From UBA9732 sp963606545 (GTDB lineage: Bacteria; Spirochaetota; Spirochaetia; Sphaerochaetales; Sphaerochaetaceae): a stretch of DNA of 6,859 nucleotides. A program made the position numbers and the translations under genes. The notes beneath the pieces were generated by a model. The model saw nothing but the letters and a program-made list of their open reading frames with translations. It was not told where the DNA came from and ran no database searches. Shown in pieces: positions 1 to 6,064 of the stretch. The stretch spans positions 1 through 6,859 of the forward strand of contig CAVCYP010000068.1 in assembly GCA_963606545.1 (NCBI GenBank), written 5' to 3'. Position 1 is the stretch's first letter. Every line of letters starts with the position of its first letter.

Positions 1-158
1 ACCTGTGTCTTTTCATGATTATTTGGGTCTGTCATAGTTGCATAAAGACAATCATACAAGTCTGTCATTATTCCAAGAGAATAAATGAAAACAACTACGC
101 CCATGGCCAATGCAAAATAACAGACAATCTTTTGAAAAAGCATCTGCTTCTTGTACAT
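1..158 (-). CDS. small membrane protein of unknown function, partial (C-terminus beyond left edge)
   Basis: An open frame starts at ATG 158-156 and runs off the left edge after 52 complete codons with no stop. The start is supported by AAGGAG at 164-169, 5 nt upstream of the ATG. The peptide begins MYKKQMLFQK, then has one hydrophobic segment at about residues 11-30 (rich in V, F, A and L), followed by a more polar stretch that includes YSLGIMTDLYD and an acidic/Asn-rich segment (DPNNHEK). This pattern fits a protein with a short cytoplasmic N-terminus, a membrane helix and an extracytoplasmic region, probably continuing into more helices. It is the next gene after the solute-binding protein of the importer operon, 74 nt downstream and beyond a terminator-like hairpin, so it may be an accessory membrane component expressed at a lower level. 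I do not recognise a named family from the part visible. Being a real gene is well supported by the ribosome binding site and frame; the function is unknown. Confidence 0.75.
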   Translation of the reverse strand, partial: MYKKQMLFQKIVCYFALAMGVVVFIYSLGIMTDLYDCLYATMTDPNNHEKTQ

Positions 159-186
159 AACAACTCCTTTCCTAATAAATAGAAAG

Positions 187-218
187 CCTACGCAGAGAGC
201 CAAAGCCCTCTGCATAGG
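187..218 (-). terminator. terminator-like hairpin after the solute-binding protein gene
   Basis: Read on the minus strand, CCTATGCAGAGGGC pairs with GCTCTCTGCGTAGG across a TTTG loop. This gives a 14-bp stem with two G-U pairs. It starts 14 nt after the TAA of the binding-protein gene and is followed by a T-rich but interrupted tract (CTTTCTATTTATT). The stem is strong but the tail is not a clean U-run, so termination may be partial, allowing some read-through into the downstream membrane-protein gene. It may also act as a 3' stabilising structure for the abundant binding-protein mRNA. Confidence 0.65.
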
Positions 219-232
219 TAATAACCTAACAA

Positions 233-2416
233 TTACTTGTTAATTGTCTGGTAGTACTCAAGAGCACGATCCCAAGCAATCTGCTTGAGTGCAGTGTACT
301 GCTCGCCACCCCAAACTTCCTTAACTGTCTTTGCTGTATCAGCAGCAGAAGCACAACCATCAAGAGTGTAGCCCTTGCAAATCTGATCACAAAGAATATT
401 AACCTTACCCTTTCCTGTTCCAAACTCAGCAGTAAGCTCTGTATAAGTATTGAGAAGGTCGTTCTCAACTGTTGTGTTTGGAAGAGTTGTAGGAACAGAG
501 GTGTACCACATGTTATCTTCAACTGCGAGCTCAGGATGCTTAATTGTTCCAAGAGCGATAGCTGTTGAAATGTAACCAGCACCTTCCTTACCAACTTCGT
601 GTGTGCACTGATACTCAAAAGCCTGGCTCTTTACGAAGGAAAGAGTTGAACCAAGATAGTAACGTGCAAAGTTGGTGTAGTTACCCTTTGCAAGAGACCA
701 GAGTTTTTCATATGTGTAGTCAGAAATAACTGGCATCTCTTTTCCGTTGAAATTGAAGGTGACATAACTGCCATCTGCATTGGTCATGATGAAAGCATCT
801 GGACCATAGCTCATGAGGATCTGACCTCTTTCGCTGAAGGCAAGGTCAATGAGAGCAAGAGCTGCATAGAGCTTATCCTGATCATCGCCAACGCCAGACT
901 TGGAGATTGCCCAAGCATCGGTCTTAACTGAACGCCAGGACTCTGTGAATCTCATGTAAACGCCGTCTGCATTTGTGCCGTCGTACCAGCGAGCAACTGG
1001 GACCATGACTGCCATGTACTTCTCGCCGTCCTGAAGCTTTGTTTCGTTAAGGATGGTCTGAGTCTGGTTGTAGTCATAGCTCATGAAGCCAAGGTCGTTT
1101 TCAAGCATTGTTGAGGATGTTTCTTTTGAAGAATCAACATAAGACTTGGAAATAAGGCCTTCCTGTGCAAGAGCGTTCATTCTCTCCATTGCAAGGTAAG
1201 TCTCTTCATCCTGACGAGCATCCTTGAGAGTGCCATCAGCATCAAAGTACAGGTAATCCTGTCTTGACTCAAGACCGCGAACACCAAAGAGAATACCAGC
1301 AAATCTATAAAGGTCAACTCTTCTCTGGTTGTTATTATCTTCACGAGAGAACAGGCCCTGGATGGTATCTGTGCCATTGAGAGTATAAGCGTTAGCAACT
1401 ACACAACGAAGCAGTGCAACCATTTCGTCTGCATCCCATGCTGCATCCTGACCAACAAAGAGGTTAGATCTATTTGTGCCATAATAGCCGTTATATGCTT
1501 CATCAATGTATTTTCTAAGCATATTGACTGCTGTTACGCCATCAACTGATCCAGAAGCAAGAGCTGCGTTCATGTTAGCAACAATGTTTCCAGCCTTGTC
1601 GTAATCCTTTGTGAGGTAGATGACCTTTGTGCCGTCTGCGCTAACTGCATCAACCTTGACGCTACCGCTTGTTGGCATGTATGGCTCATAAACAGCAGCT
1701 GCAAGAGTTCCGGACTTTTCAGCTGTGAACTCGCCTTCGCCATCAAGAAGTTTTACAACCCAGTCAGTTCTCATAAGAGGCATTCTCTCAATATCGTTTA
1801 CACCATCAAAGTATGGAGCAAAGTAAATTGCACCAGTTGAAGTGTCAGCTGTGATTGAAAGACGAACAATTGGATTAGCTTCAAGATAAGCCTTGAAACT
1901 TGGCATCATATCAAGATAGTCAGCAAGGTTTACAAAGCTTCCTGCTACACCAAGTTCATTAAGACCAACTGCGTTTCCAGAAACCATATCAACTTCTGAA
2001 AGACGTTCTTTCCAATATTTGAGCTCGTTTGTAGCGCTGTTGCCCTGATATTTGTTCTCAAACTTAACACCAAGAATGTTCTCAACTTCAACCCAAGTTG
2101 GTTTGAGGTCACCAGCGTGATAAGTTACACCAGCAAGTTCCAAGCCTTCGCCAACTGTGTCAGCGTCGTAGAAGAGACCTGTCTTTGCACTGTTGTATCC
2201 AGTTGCCATTCTCAGCACTGTGCCTTCAGCAAAAGTAAGTTTCTCAACTTCTTTTTCTTCAACAACTTCCGCTGCCTGAGTTTCTGTTGTTGGGGTTTCC
2301 TCAACTTTAATTTCTGTTGTTGCCTGTGTTGTAGTAGTCGTTGTCGATTCCTTCTTACCACAAGAAACACAGAAGAGCAATGAAACTGCCAACAAAACTA
2401 TAGCCAGTTTTTTCAT
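233..2416 (-). CDS. extracellular solute-binding lipoprotein of an Lpl-type carbohydrate ABC importer
   Basis: This is the probable substrate-capture component (727 residues) of the importer whose two permeases precede it. Start ATG 2416-2414 has a perfect AGGAGG at 2422-2427, 5 nt upstream, so strong expression is expected. Residues 1-18 form a lipoprotein signal peptide (MKK, then hydrophobic to L14-F15) ending in C16-V17-S18-Cys19. Cys19 is the likely lipidated residue; Cys at -3 is unusual for a classical lipobox but tolerable under the looser spirochaetal rule. Residues 24-59 are a Thr/Glu-rich low-complexity tether with a run of six Thr. The mature domain has features of the LplA-like branch of SBP_bac_1 proteins, for example FVNLADYLDMMPSFKAYLEANP around residues 161-182, and WYTSVPT and ITADTSTGAIYFAPYFDG segments. 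At 727 residues it is longer than the roughly 500-560 residues usual for LplA. It follows the LplC-like gene after 63 nt. The ligand is unknown; an oligosaccharide is the family expectation. Confidence 0.88.
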   Translation of the reverse strand: MKKLAIVLLAVSLLFCVSCGKKESTTTTTTQATTEIKVEETPTTETQAAEVVEEKEVEKLTFAEGTVLRMATGYNSAKTGLFYDADTVGEGLELAGVTYHAGDLKPTWVEVENILGVKFENKYQGNSATNELKYWKERLSEVDMVSGNAVGLNELGVAGSFVNLADYLDMMPSFKAYLEANPIVRLSITADTSTGAIYFAPYFDGVNDIERMPLMRTDWVVKLLDGEGEFTAEKSGTLAAAVYEPYMPTSGSVKVDAVSADGTKVIYLTKDYDKAGNIVANMNAALASGSVDGVTAVNMLRKYIDEAYNGYYGTNRSNLFVGQDAAWDADEMVALLRCVVANAYTLNGTDTIQGLFSREDNNNQRRVDLYRFAGILFGVRGLESRQDYLYFDADGTLKDARQDEETYLAMERMNALAQEGLISKSYVDSSKETSSTMLENDLGFMSYDYNQTQTILNETKLQDGEKYMAVMVPVARWYDGTNADGVYMRFTESWRSVKTDAWAISKSGVGDDQDKLYAALALIDLAFSERGQILMSYGPDAFIMTNADGSYVTFNFNGKEMPVISDYTYEKLWSLAKGNYTNFARYYLGSTLSFVKSQAFEYQCTHEVGKEGAGYISTAIALGTIKHPELAVEDNMWYTSVPTTLPNTTVENDLLNTYTELTAEFGTGKGKVNILCDQICKGYTLDGCASAADTAKTVKEVWGGEQYTALKQIAWDRALEYYQTINK
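2240..2347 (-). other. Thr/Glu-rich low-complexity tether in the solute-binding lipoprotein
   Basis: This is codons 24-59 of the binding protein, directly after the lipidated Cys. It starts with a run of six Thr encoded by several ACN codons, continues with alternating Thr, Gln and Glu, and ends in an acidic VVEEKEVEK segment. It probably acts as a flexible spacer between the lipid anchor and the folded domain. The codons are mixed rather than a pure microsatellite, so slipped-strand length variation is possible but not strongly indicated. Confidence 0.6.
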
Positions 2417-2437
2417 TTTTTCCTCCTAAATTTTCAT

Positions 2438-2456
2438 GTCCTTTAATCTAAAGGAC
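2438..2456. promoter_or_regulatory. intercistronic stem-loop before the solute-binding protein gene
   Basis: A perfect inverted repeat, GTCCTTTA and TAAAGGAC, flanks a 3-nt spacer (ATC on the plus strand). It lies in the 63-nt gap between the LplC-like stop (2480-2482) and the binding-protein ribosome binding site (2422-2427). On the mRNA it is followed by ATGAAAATTT, not a U-tract, so it is not an obvious intrinsic terminator. An RNA processing or stability element that raises binding-protein mRNA relative to the permeases is one reading. A weak promoter-like pair also overlaps it on the minus strand (TTGATA at 2465-2470, 17 nt, ATTAAA at 2442-2447), so it could instead be an operator on an internal promoter. 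The structure is visible; its function is inferred. Confidence 0.5.
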
Positions 2457-2479
2457 CCTCTATGTATCAATTAAAGAAC

Positions 2480-3370
2480 TTATTCTTTAACTCCACCCAT
2501 ATTAACGCCCTTTGCAAAATACTTTTGAATGAAAGGGTAAATAATCAAAATTGGAACAATTGAACAGACAATCAAGGCATAAATAACGGAATCAGAAGCA
2601 TATACTTCATCCCAACCTGCCATTGCTTCAGCATCTGTGAATTCCTCAAGCTTCAGTCTTATGAAAACCATGAGAGGATGCTCATAAGAGTTAGAAATCA
2701 TCTGCCTTGCCCAGAAGTAACCGTTCCAACGAGAGATTCCAAAGAAAAGAGCAACCGTTGCAATTGTGGATTTACTCATTGGAATATAAACTTTAGTAAG
2801 AACCTGGAACTCTGTAGCTCCATCAACAACAGCCGCTTCTTCAATTTCAGATGGAACATTTTCAAATGCGTTACGCAAGAGAATAATGTTCATAGCTGCC
2901 ATTCCCATGGCTATTACAACCAACCATTTGTCATCTGTAATTCCAATTCCATTAAAAACAGCCTTTGTATTTAAATAGTTCAAATATTGTGGAACCAATC
3001 CTGCAGAGAACCACATTGTAAATACCAAGAAGAAATTAAAGAACTTTCTGAACAAAAGTCTTCTCTTGGAAAGAGCATAGGCACCAAGAATTGAATAGCC
3101 TAAAGCCCAGATTGTACCATACAAGGTAATGAACAAAGTATTGGAGTAAGCATTCCAGAACATATTGTCACTGAACATTTCCTTGAAAGCATCAAACTGA
3201 ATATCTTTTGGAAAGAGCAATACCTGTGAATACTCAACCGCTTTTCTTCCGCTTATTGAAGAAGAAATAGCATATACAAATGGATACAGACAACTTATTG
3301 CAAACATTGTCAGGAGGGTGTAGCTGATAATCTTAAAAATAAGCTCTGTGGTTTCAAGCCTTCTTTTCAT
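2480..3370 (-). CDS. LplC/UgpE-type carbohydrate ABC importer permease
   Basis: Inner-membrane permease, one of two subunits forming the translocation channel of the oligosaccharide importer (296 residues, normal for the LplC branch). A first membrane helix lies at about residues 14-36, with further helices around 76-100, 108-130, 148-170, 200-220 and 262-282. The cytoplasmic EAA loop that docks the ATPase is clear at residues 178-197: E178-A-A, D183-G-A, ending in P197 (EEAAVVDGATEF... IP). The C-terminus YFAKGVNMGGVKE has the form typical of this branch (KGV.xGxVK). Start ATG 3370-3368 is set by an ideal AAGGAGGT at 3376-3383, which overlaps the TAA of the upstream LplB-like gene; the 11-nt gap implies coupled translation. 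It pairs with the LplB-like subunit upstream and the lipoprotein downstream. No ATPase gene is in the window. Family assignment is firm, substrate is not. Confidence 0.92.
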   Translation of the reverse strand: MKRRLETTELIFKIISYTLLTMFAISCLYPFVYAISSSISGRKAVEYSQVLLFPKDIQFDAFKEMFSDNMFWNAYSNTLFITLYGTIWALGYSILGAYALSKRRLLFRKFFNFFLVFTMWFSAGLVPQYLNYLNTKAVFNGIGITDDKWLVVIAMGMAAMNIILLRNAFENVPSEIEEAAVVDGATEFQVLTKVYIPMSKSTIATVALFFGISRWNGYFWARQMISNSYEHPLMVFIRLKLEEFTDAEAMAGWDEVYASDSVIYALIVCSIVPILIIYPFIQKYFAKGVNMGGVKE

Positions 3371-3381
3371 CTTCTACCTCC

Positions 3382-4434
3382 TTAGTAAAGCGAGACGTTG
3401 GAGGCCTTTCTAGCTATGGTGTTAGCCCCAATAACCAAAAGCATACCTACCACGTTGTTCATCATTTCTGCAGCTGAAGCAATTCCCTTTTCAGCCCCTT
3501 CTAGTCCATATCTCTGAGCAAACGTGGAAACAACGTCTGCGGTGACATAGGTAGTTGGGTTGTAAAGAAGAAGGACTTTTTCATATCCAATGCTCAAAAG
3601 AGAACCAATTCTGGTAATCAGCATGATAACAATTGTTGAAAGGATACTTGGAAGAATTACATATCTCATCTGAGCCATTTTGTTAGCACCGTCAATTTGA
3701 GCTGCTTCATAGCTAGTTGGTGAAATTGCAATGATTGCAGCAAAGAAGACAATACTTCCATAACCTGCGCCTTCCCATATACCACTTATCTGATAAATGC
3801 TTCTAAAATATCTTGCATCATTGAGCAAGCCAGCATAAGCAGCATCATGCGAAAGAAGGCCTAATTTCTCCATAAACTGCGAAATTACGCCATAACTTGT
3901 TGTAAGAGACCCTTGTTTTACCAACATGACCACCAAAGAAGTCATAACAACGGTGGACATAAACTTAGGCAAATAGGTCAAAACCTGATAAATACTTCTT
4001 GCAATATTTGACTTAATTTCATTAAAGAAAAGAGCCAAAATAATTGGAACAGGGAAGCCAAAACACAAGCCGTAAAAACTCAAAAGGAAGGTGTTTCTCA
4101 TGGCTCTCCAGAACTCAGCAGAAAGAGAGTCCCCTCCAACTAACAAGCGTCTGAAATAGGAAAAACCGGAAAATAGCTGCTTTGAAACAGGAAGCACCTC
4201 ATCCGATACCTTAAAAGATCCCAATAGCTCGTACATTGGGAAATAACGCCAGAACAGGAATACCAAAAGCATTGGAATGAGCATCAAATACAGACGCCAG
4301 TCCTTCAATATAGTACGTCCAACATGAAGCCAATAATGCTTTTCAACATCATCTCTAACTTTTTGCTCCGGATTTTCCTTATATTTGCCGGTTTCTTCAT
4401 CAAAAATGAGATAATCAGTAGCCTTCACGTTCAT
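3382..4434 (-). CDS. LplB/UgpA-type carbohydrate ABC importer permease
   Basis: Inner-membrane permease (350 residues), partner of the LplC-like subunit in the channel. Residues 1-44 are a hydrophilic cytoplasmic extension (rich in D, E, K), longer than the short N-terminus common in LplB. The first helix follows at about 47-65, with the rest of the binding-protein-dependent transport domain from about 110 to 345. The EAA loop is plain at residues 243-262: E243-A-A-Q-I-D248-G-A, ending in I-L-P262. The C-terminus NVSLY resembles the aromatic ends common in the family. Start ATG 4434-4432 has AAGGAGG at 4441-4447, 6 nt upstream. This gene begins inside the last 20 nt of the preceding 198-residue membrane-protein gene, so the two are probably translationally coupled. 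The downstream permease starts 11 nt after its stop. It needs an ATPase (MsmK/UgpC type) encoded elsewhere. An alternative later start is possible, but the ribosome binding site supports this one. Confidence 0.92.
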   Translation of the reverse strand: MNVKATDYLIFDEETGKYKENPEQKVRDDVEKHYWLHVGRTILKDWRLYLMLIPMLLVFLFWRYFPMYELLGSFKVSDEVLPVSKQLFSGFSYFRRLLVGGDSLSAEFWRAMRNTFLLSFYGLCFGFPVPIILALFFNEIKSNIARSIYQVLTYLPKFMSTVVMTSLVVMLVKQGSLTTSYGVISQFMEKLGLLSHDAAYAGLLNDARYFRSIYQISGIWEGAGYGSIVFFAAIIAISPTSYEAAQIDGANKMAQMRYVILPSILSTIVIMLITRIGSLLSIGYEKVLLLYNPTTYVTADVVSTFAQRYGLEGAEKGIASAAEMMNNVVGMLLVIGANTIARKASNVSLY

Positions 4435-5011
4435 GACGAGCCTCCTTTTCAGCCTCTTGAACTCTCAGTAGGTACGAAATTTGCCTCTCAAACAGCCCGT
4501 CCATCTTTCTAGCAATCAACACTAGAATTATGGCAAAGACACCAGAAAGCACGTCCGTAGCGATAAATCCAACCGCCCCAGAAATCGTATCTCCCAAGAC
4601 CAAAGAAACAACGCCTCTACCAACTTGCATCAACAAAGCAACAATTGCTGCAAACATCACAGACAGAAACACGCTGTCTCTAATATCTTTTTCTCTCCCC
4701 TTCAGCCACAGCACAACCACAGCCGAAAGCAGATTTCCAAACGCATACACGGCAACCTGTCTAAGCCCCGCCTCTAAACCCGATGCCAAACAAATTACCA
4801 CTCCACCAAGAAACGCATGCGCCATACCGTAAAGCCCCCATCTCATATAGACAATAGCTACCACGGCAGGAACAAGAGAAACCGTATAGGGCTGAGCGGG
4901 GAACAAACTTGTTCCGGCTTTGAGAATCAAGGTTTCAAAAACACATAAAATAAGACCCCAAATGAAAAGGTCCGTTGTTCTGTATTTACTCAAACTCGAA
5001 TACTCACCCAC
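4415..5011 (-). CDS. six-helix membrane protein of unknown function, first gene of the importer operon
   Basis: A 198-residue very hydrophobic protein with about six predicted membrane helices (residues about 14-32, 42-57, 61-78, 84-103, 112-131 and 143-168). It ends in a charged cytoplasmic tail of about 30 residues (QEAEKEARHEREGY). Size, helix number and Gly/Ala-rich helices resemble S-components of ECF-type vitamin transporters, but I see no diagnostic motif, so this is only a fold-level comparison. The start is a GTG at 5011-5009: an in-frame TGA lies six codons upstream with no ATG between, and AAAGGT at 5018-5023 sits 6 nt before it. It is the promoter-proximal gene and overlaps the LplB-like permease by 20 nt (its end codons CGT-CAT-GAA contain the permease ATG), so production is tied to the importer. 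Possible roles are a third membrane subunit, an assembly or sensor partner, or an independent small-molecule transporter. Confidence 0.85.
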   Translation of the reverse strand: MGEYSSLSKYRTTDLFIWGLILCVFETLILKAGTSLFPAQPYTVSLVPAVVAIVYMRWGLYGMAHAFLGGVVICLASGLEAGLRQVAVYAFGNLLSAVVVLWLKGREKDIRDSVFLSVMFAAIVALLMQVGRGVVSLVLGDTISGAVGFIATDVLSGVFAIILVLIARKMDGLFERQISYLLRVQEAEKEARHEREGY

Positions 5012-5031
5012 GATTTTACCTTTGTTTCAAA

Positions 5032-5050
5032 AATGGAACACTATTCCATT
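5032..5050. promoter_or_regulatory. perfect inverted repeat, likely operator of the importer operon
   Basis: AATGGAA and TTCCATT flank a 5-nt centre (CACTA), giving two perfect 7-bp arms over 19 bp. It covers the downstream half of the predicted -10 of the importer promoter and the expected transcription start near 5041, a classic repressor position. No regulator gene is in the window, and the arms do not match a LacI-family, CcpA or other operator that I can name with confidence. Confidence 0.5.
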
Positions 5051-5076
5051 ATTGCACTGCATTGTGAAAATCGCAA
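5048..5076 (-). promoter_or_regulatory. predicted sigma70-type promoter of the importer operon
   Basis: On the minus strand, TTGCGA (plus 5071-5076; 4 of 6 to TTGACA) is separated by exactly 17 nt from AATAAT (plus 5048-5053; 5 of 6 to TATAAT). A TG one base before the -10 (TGCAATAAT) makes it an extended -10. The predicted start is near 5041, leaving a leader of about 30 nt before the GTG at 5011. It is the best promoter-like match I found in the window. Confidence 0.6.
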
Positions 5077-5082
5077 GAAATA

Positions 5083-5112
5083 TTTACAGAAACATTTCAA
5101 ATATCTTAAGAT
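5083..5112 (+). promoter_or_regulatory. weak candidate promoter of the isomerase gene
   Basis: TTTACA at 5083-5088 (5 of 6 to TTGACA) and TAAGAT at 5107-5112 (4 of 6 to TATAAT) are 18 nt apart. If used, transcription would begin at about 5119-5120, on the ATG itself, giving a leaderless or nearly leaderless mRNA. That would fit the absence of a convincing Shine-Dalgarno for this gene. The region is AT-rich, so a chance match is quite possible. Confidence 0.25.
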
Positions 5113-5119
5113 TTAGGGC

Positions 5120-6010
5120 ATGTTAAACCTAGGATTTAGAGCACACGACTTTGGAAAATTCAAAACTTCAGGAGAACTTGCCACAACCGTAGCAAGCTTC
5201 AGACAGAATTCCTGCCTTCATTTTGCCCCTTATAAAGCGCTAGAAGATGTTCCAAAACCTCTGACTTCAGACTGGGCACAAGCTGTGCAGAAAAACTTTG
5301 ACAAGGCAGGTATAAGGGTAGCAATTCTTGGCTGCTACATTAACCCCGTACACCCAGATCCAGAGAAAAGAGAAAGTCAGCTACAAGTCTTTGAAAATGG
5401 CCTAGATTTGGCACATGAGCTAAAAAATCCTATTGTTGCTACGGAAACAGGCTCTCTTAATGCTAAAAATGTCCGTTGTGAAGACACCTGGACAGACAAG
5501 AATTTCAGCATCTTTTTAAACCTAATTGAGCGCCTTTTAAACCGCGCAGTCAAGAACAACGTAACCATGGCAATTGAAGCTGTTGCAGACAAAAATACCA
5601 TTGACACCCCGCAAAGGATGCTCAAAGTAATGCAAACTTTTGAGAGCCCAAATCTCAGAGTTTTGTTTGATGCCGTAAACATTCTACCAATCAAGGGCGT
5701 AGAGGATTACCAAGCCTACTATGATGAGGCGGTGAGTATGCTCGCCCCTTACATTTGTGCAATGCATCTTAAAGATTTTGTCTGGGCAGACGCTCTTTCA
5801 GAGTTTCCTTTTGCCAAAGGACCAGTGAAAAATGGAACTATTCCTATTGGAGAAGGCCTCATGCCTTGGAATACAATCTTTAATATATATAGGAAGTATG
5901 GGGTGGATAAGGTTCCTATGACGCTGGAGAATTTTAACCCTGCAACTCTCAAAAGGAGTCTTGAGTTTGTTGAAAGTACCTACGCTCAAGCTATAAAGCT
6001 TCCTTATTAG
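5120..6010 (+). CDS. sugar phosphate isomerase/epimerase-like TIM-barrel protein
   Basis: A cytoplasmic metal-dependent isomerase or epimerase of the xylose-isomerase-like TIM-barrel superfamily (AP_endonuc_2 fold; 296 residues, a normal length). The barrel-end metal and substrate residues can be seen in order: E109 in VATETGS, E153 in MAIEAV, D184 in LFDAVNIL, H216 in AMHLKDF and E270 in MTLENFN, plus a Gly-rich IPIGEGLMPW at about 241-250. The early GCYINPVHPDPEKR segment (71-84) is typical of a subgroup found in gut anaerobes. The start is fixed by an in-frame TAG at 5114-5116, just two codons before ATG 5120. Only TTAGGG lies immediately before the ATG, too close to be a normal ribosome binding site. 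It is transcribed divergently from the importer operon across 108 bp, suggesting that it processes the imported sugar after hydrolysis. The substrate is unknown; ketose 3-epimerase or inosose-type activities are possible. Confidence 0.87.
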   Translation: MLNLGFRAHDFGKFKTSGELATTVASFRQNSCLHFAPYKALEDVPKPLTSDWAQAVQKNFDKAGIRVAILGCYINPVHPDPEKRESQLQVFENGLDLAHELKNPIVATETGSLNAKNVRCEDTWTDKNFSIFLNLIERLLNRAVKNNVTMAIEAVADKNTIDTPQRMLKVMQTFESPNLRVLFDAVNILPIKGVEDYQAYYDEAVSMLAPYICAMHLKDFVWADALSEFPFAKGPVKNGTIPIGEGLMPWNTIFNIYRKYGVDKVPMTLENFNPATLKRSLEFVESTYAQAIKLPY

Positions 6011-6022
6011 TGTCTGTACTAC

Positions 6023-6064
6023 AAAAAAAAACTATGTAGAGGCAATTTAGCACTCTACATAGTT
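6023..6064 (-). terminator. intrinsic terminator of the glutamate dehydrogenase gene
   Basis: A perfect 12-bp stem pairs AACTATGTAGAG (6030-6041) with CTCTACATAGTT (6053-6064) around an 11-nt loop. On the minus strand it is followed directly by a run of T (plus-strand A at 6023-6031), giving a textbook Rho-independent terminator 37 nt after the dehydrogenase stop. For the plus-strand isomerase gene, which stops at 6010, the same stem lies downstream but is followed by CTTAAAG, so it would terminate poorly in that direction. The A-run before the stem could still help as a bidirectional element. Confidence 0.9.

Noticed and set aside
159..232. Separate promoter for the left-edge gene
   Set aside because: TTGGCT followed 16 nt later by TATTTA can be picked out on the minus strand, but both are poor matches and lie within or next to the hairpin and its T-rich tail.
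226..618. 130-residue minus-strand open frame inside the binding-protein gene
   Set aside because: It is an out-of-frame shadow of the binding-protein gene, with a Leu/Ser/Arg-rich composition and no ribosome binding site.
2240..2347. Phase-variable microsatellite in the Thr run
   Set aside because: The Thr codons are mixed (ACA, ACT, ACG, ACC), so there is no long pure repeat unit that would slip readily.
4530..4832. 100-residue plus-strand open frame antisense to the six-helix membrane-protein gene
   Set aside because: Thr/Pro/Ala-rich shadow of a hydrophobic coding sequence on the opposite strand; no ribosome binding site or recognisable motif.
4920..5126. 68-residue plus-strand open frame spanning the divergent intergenic region into the isomerase start
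   Set aside because: It crosses the promoter region and the start of two well-supported genes, has no ribosome binding site and no family resemblance.
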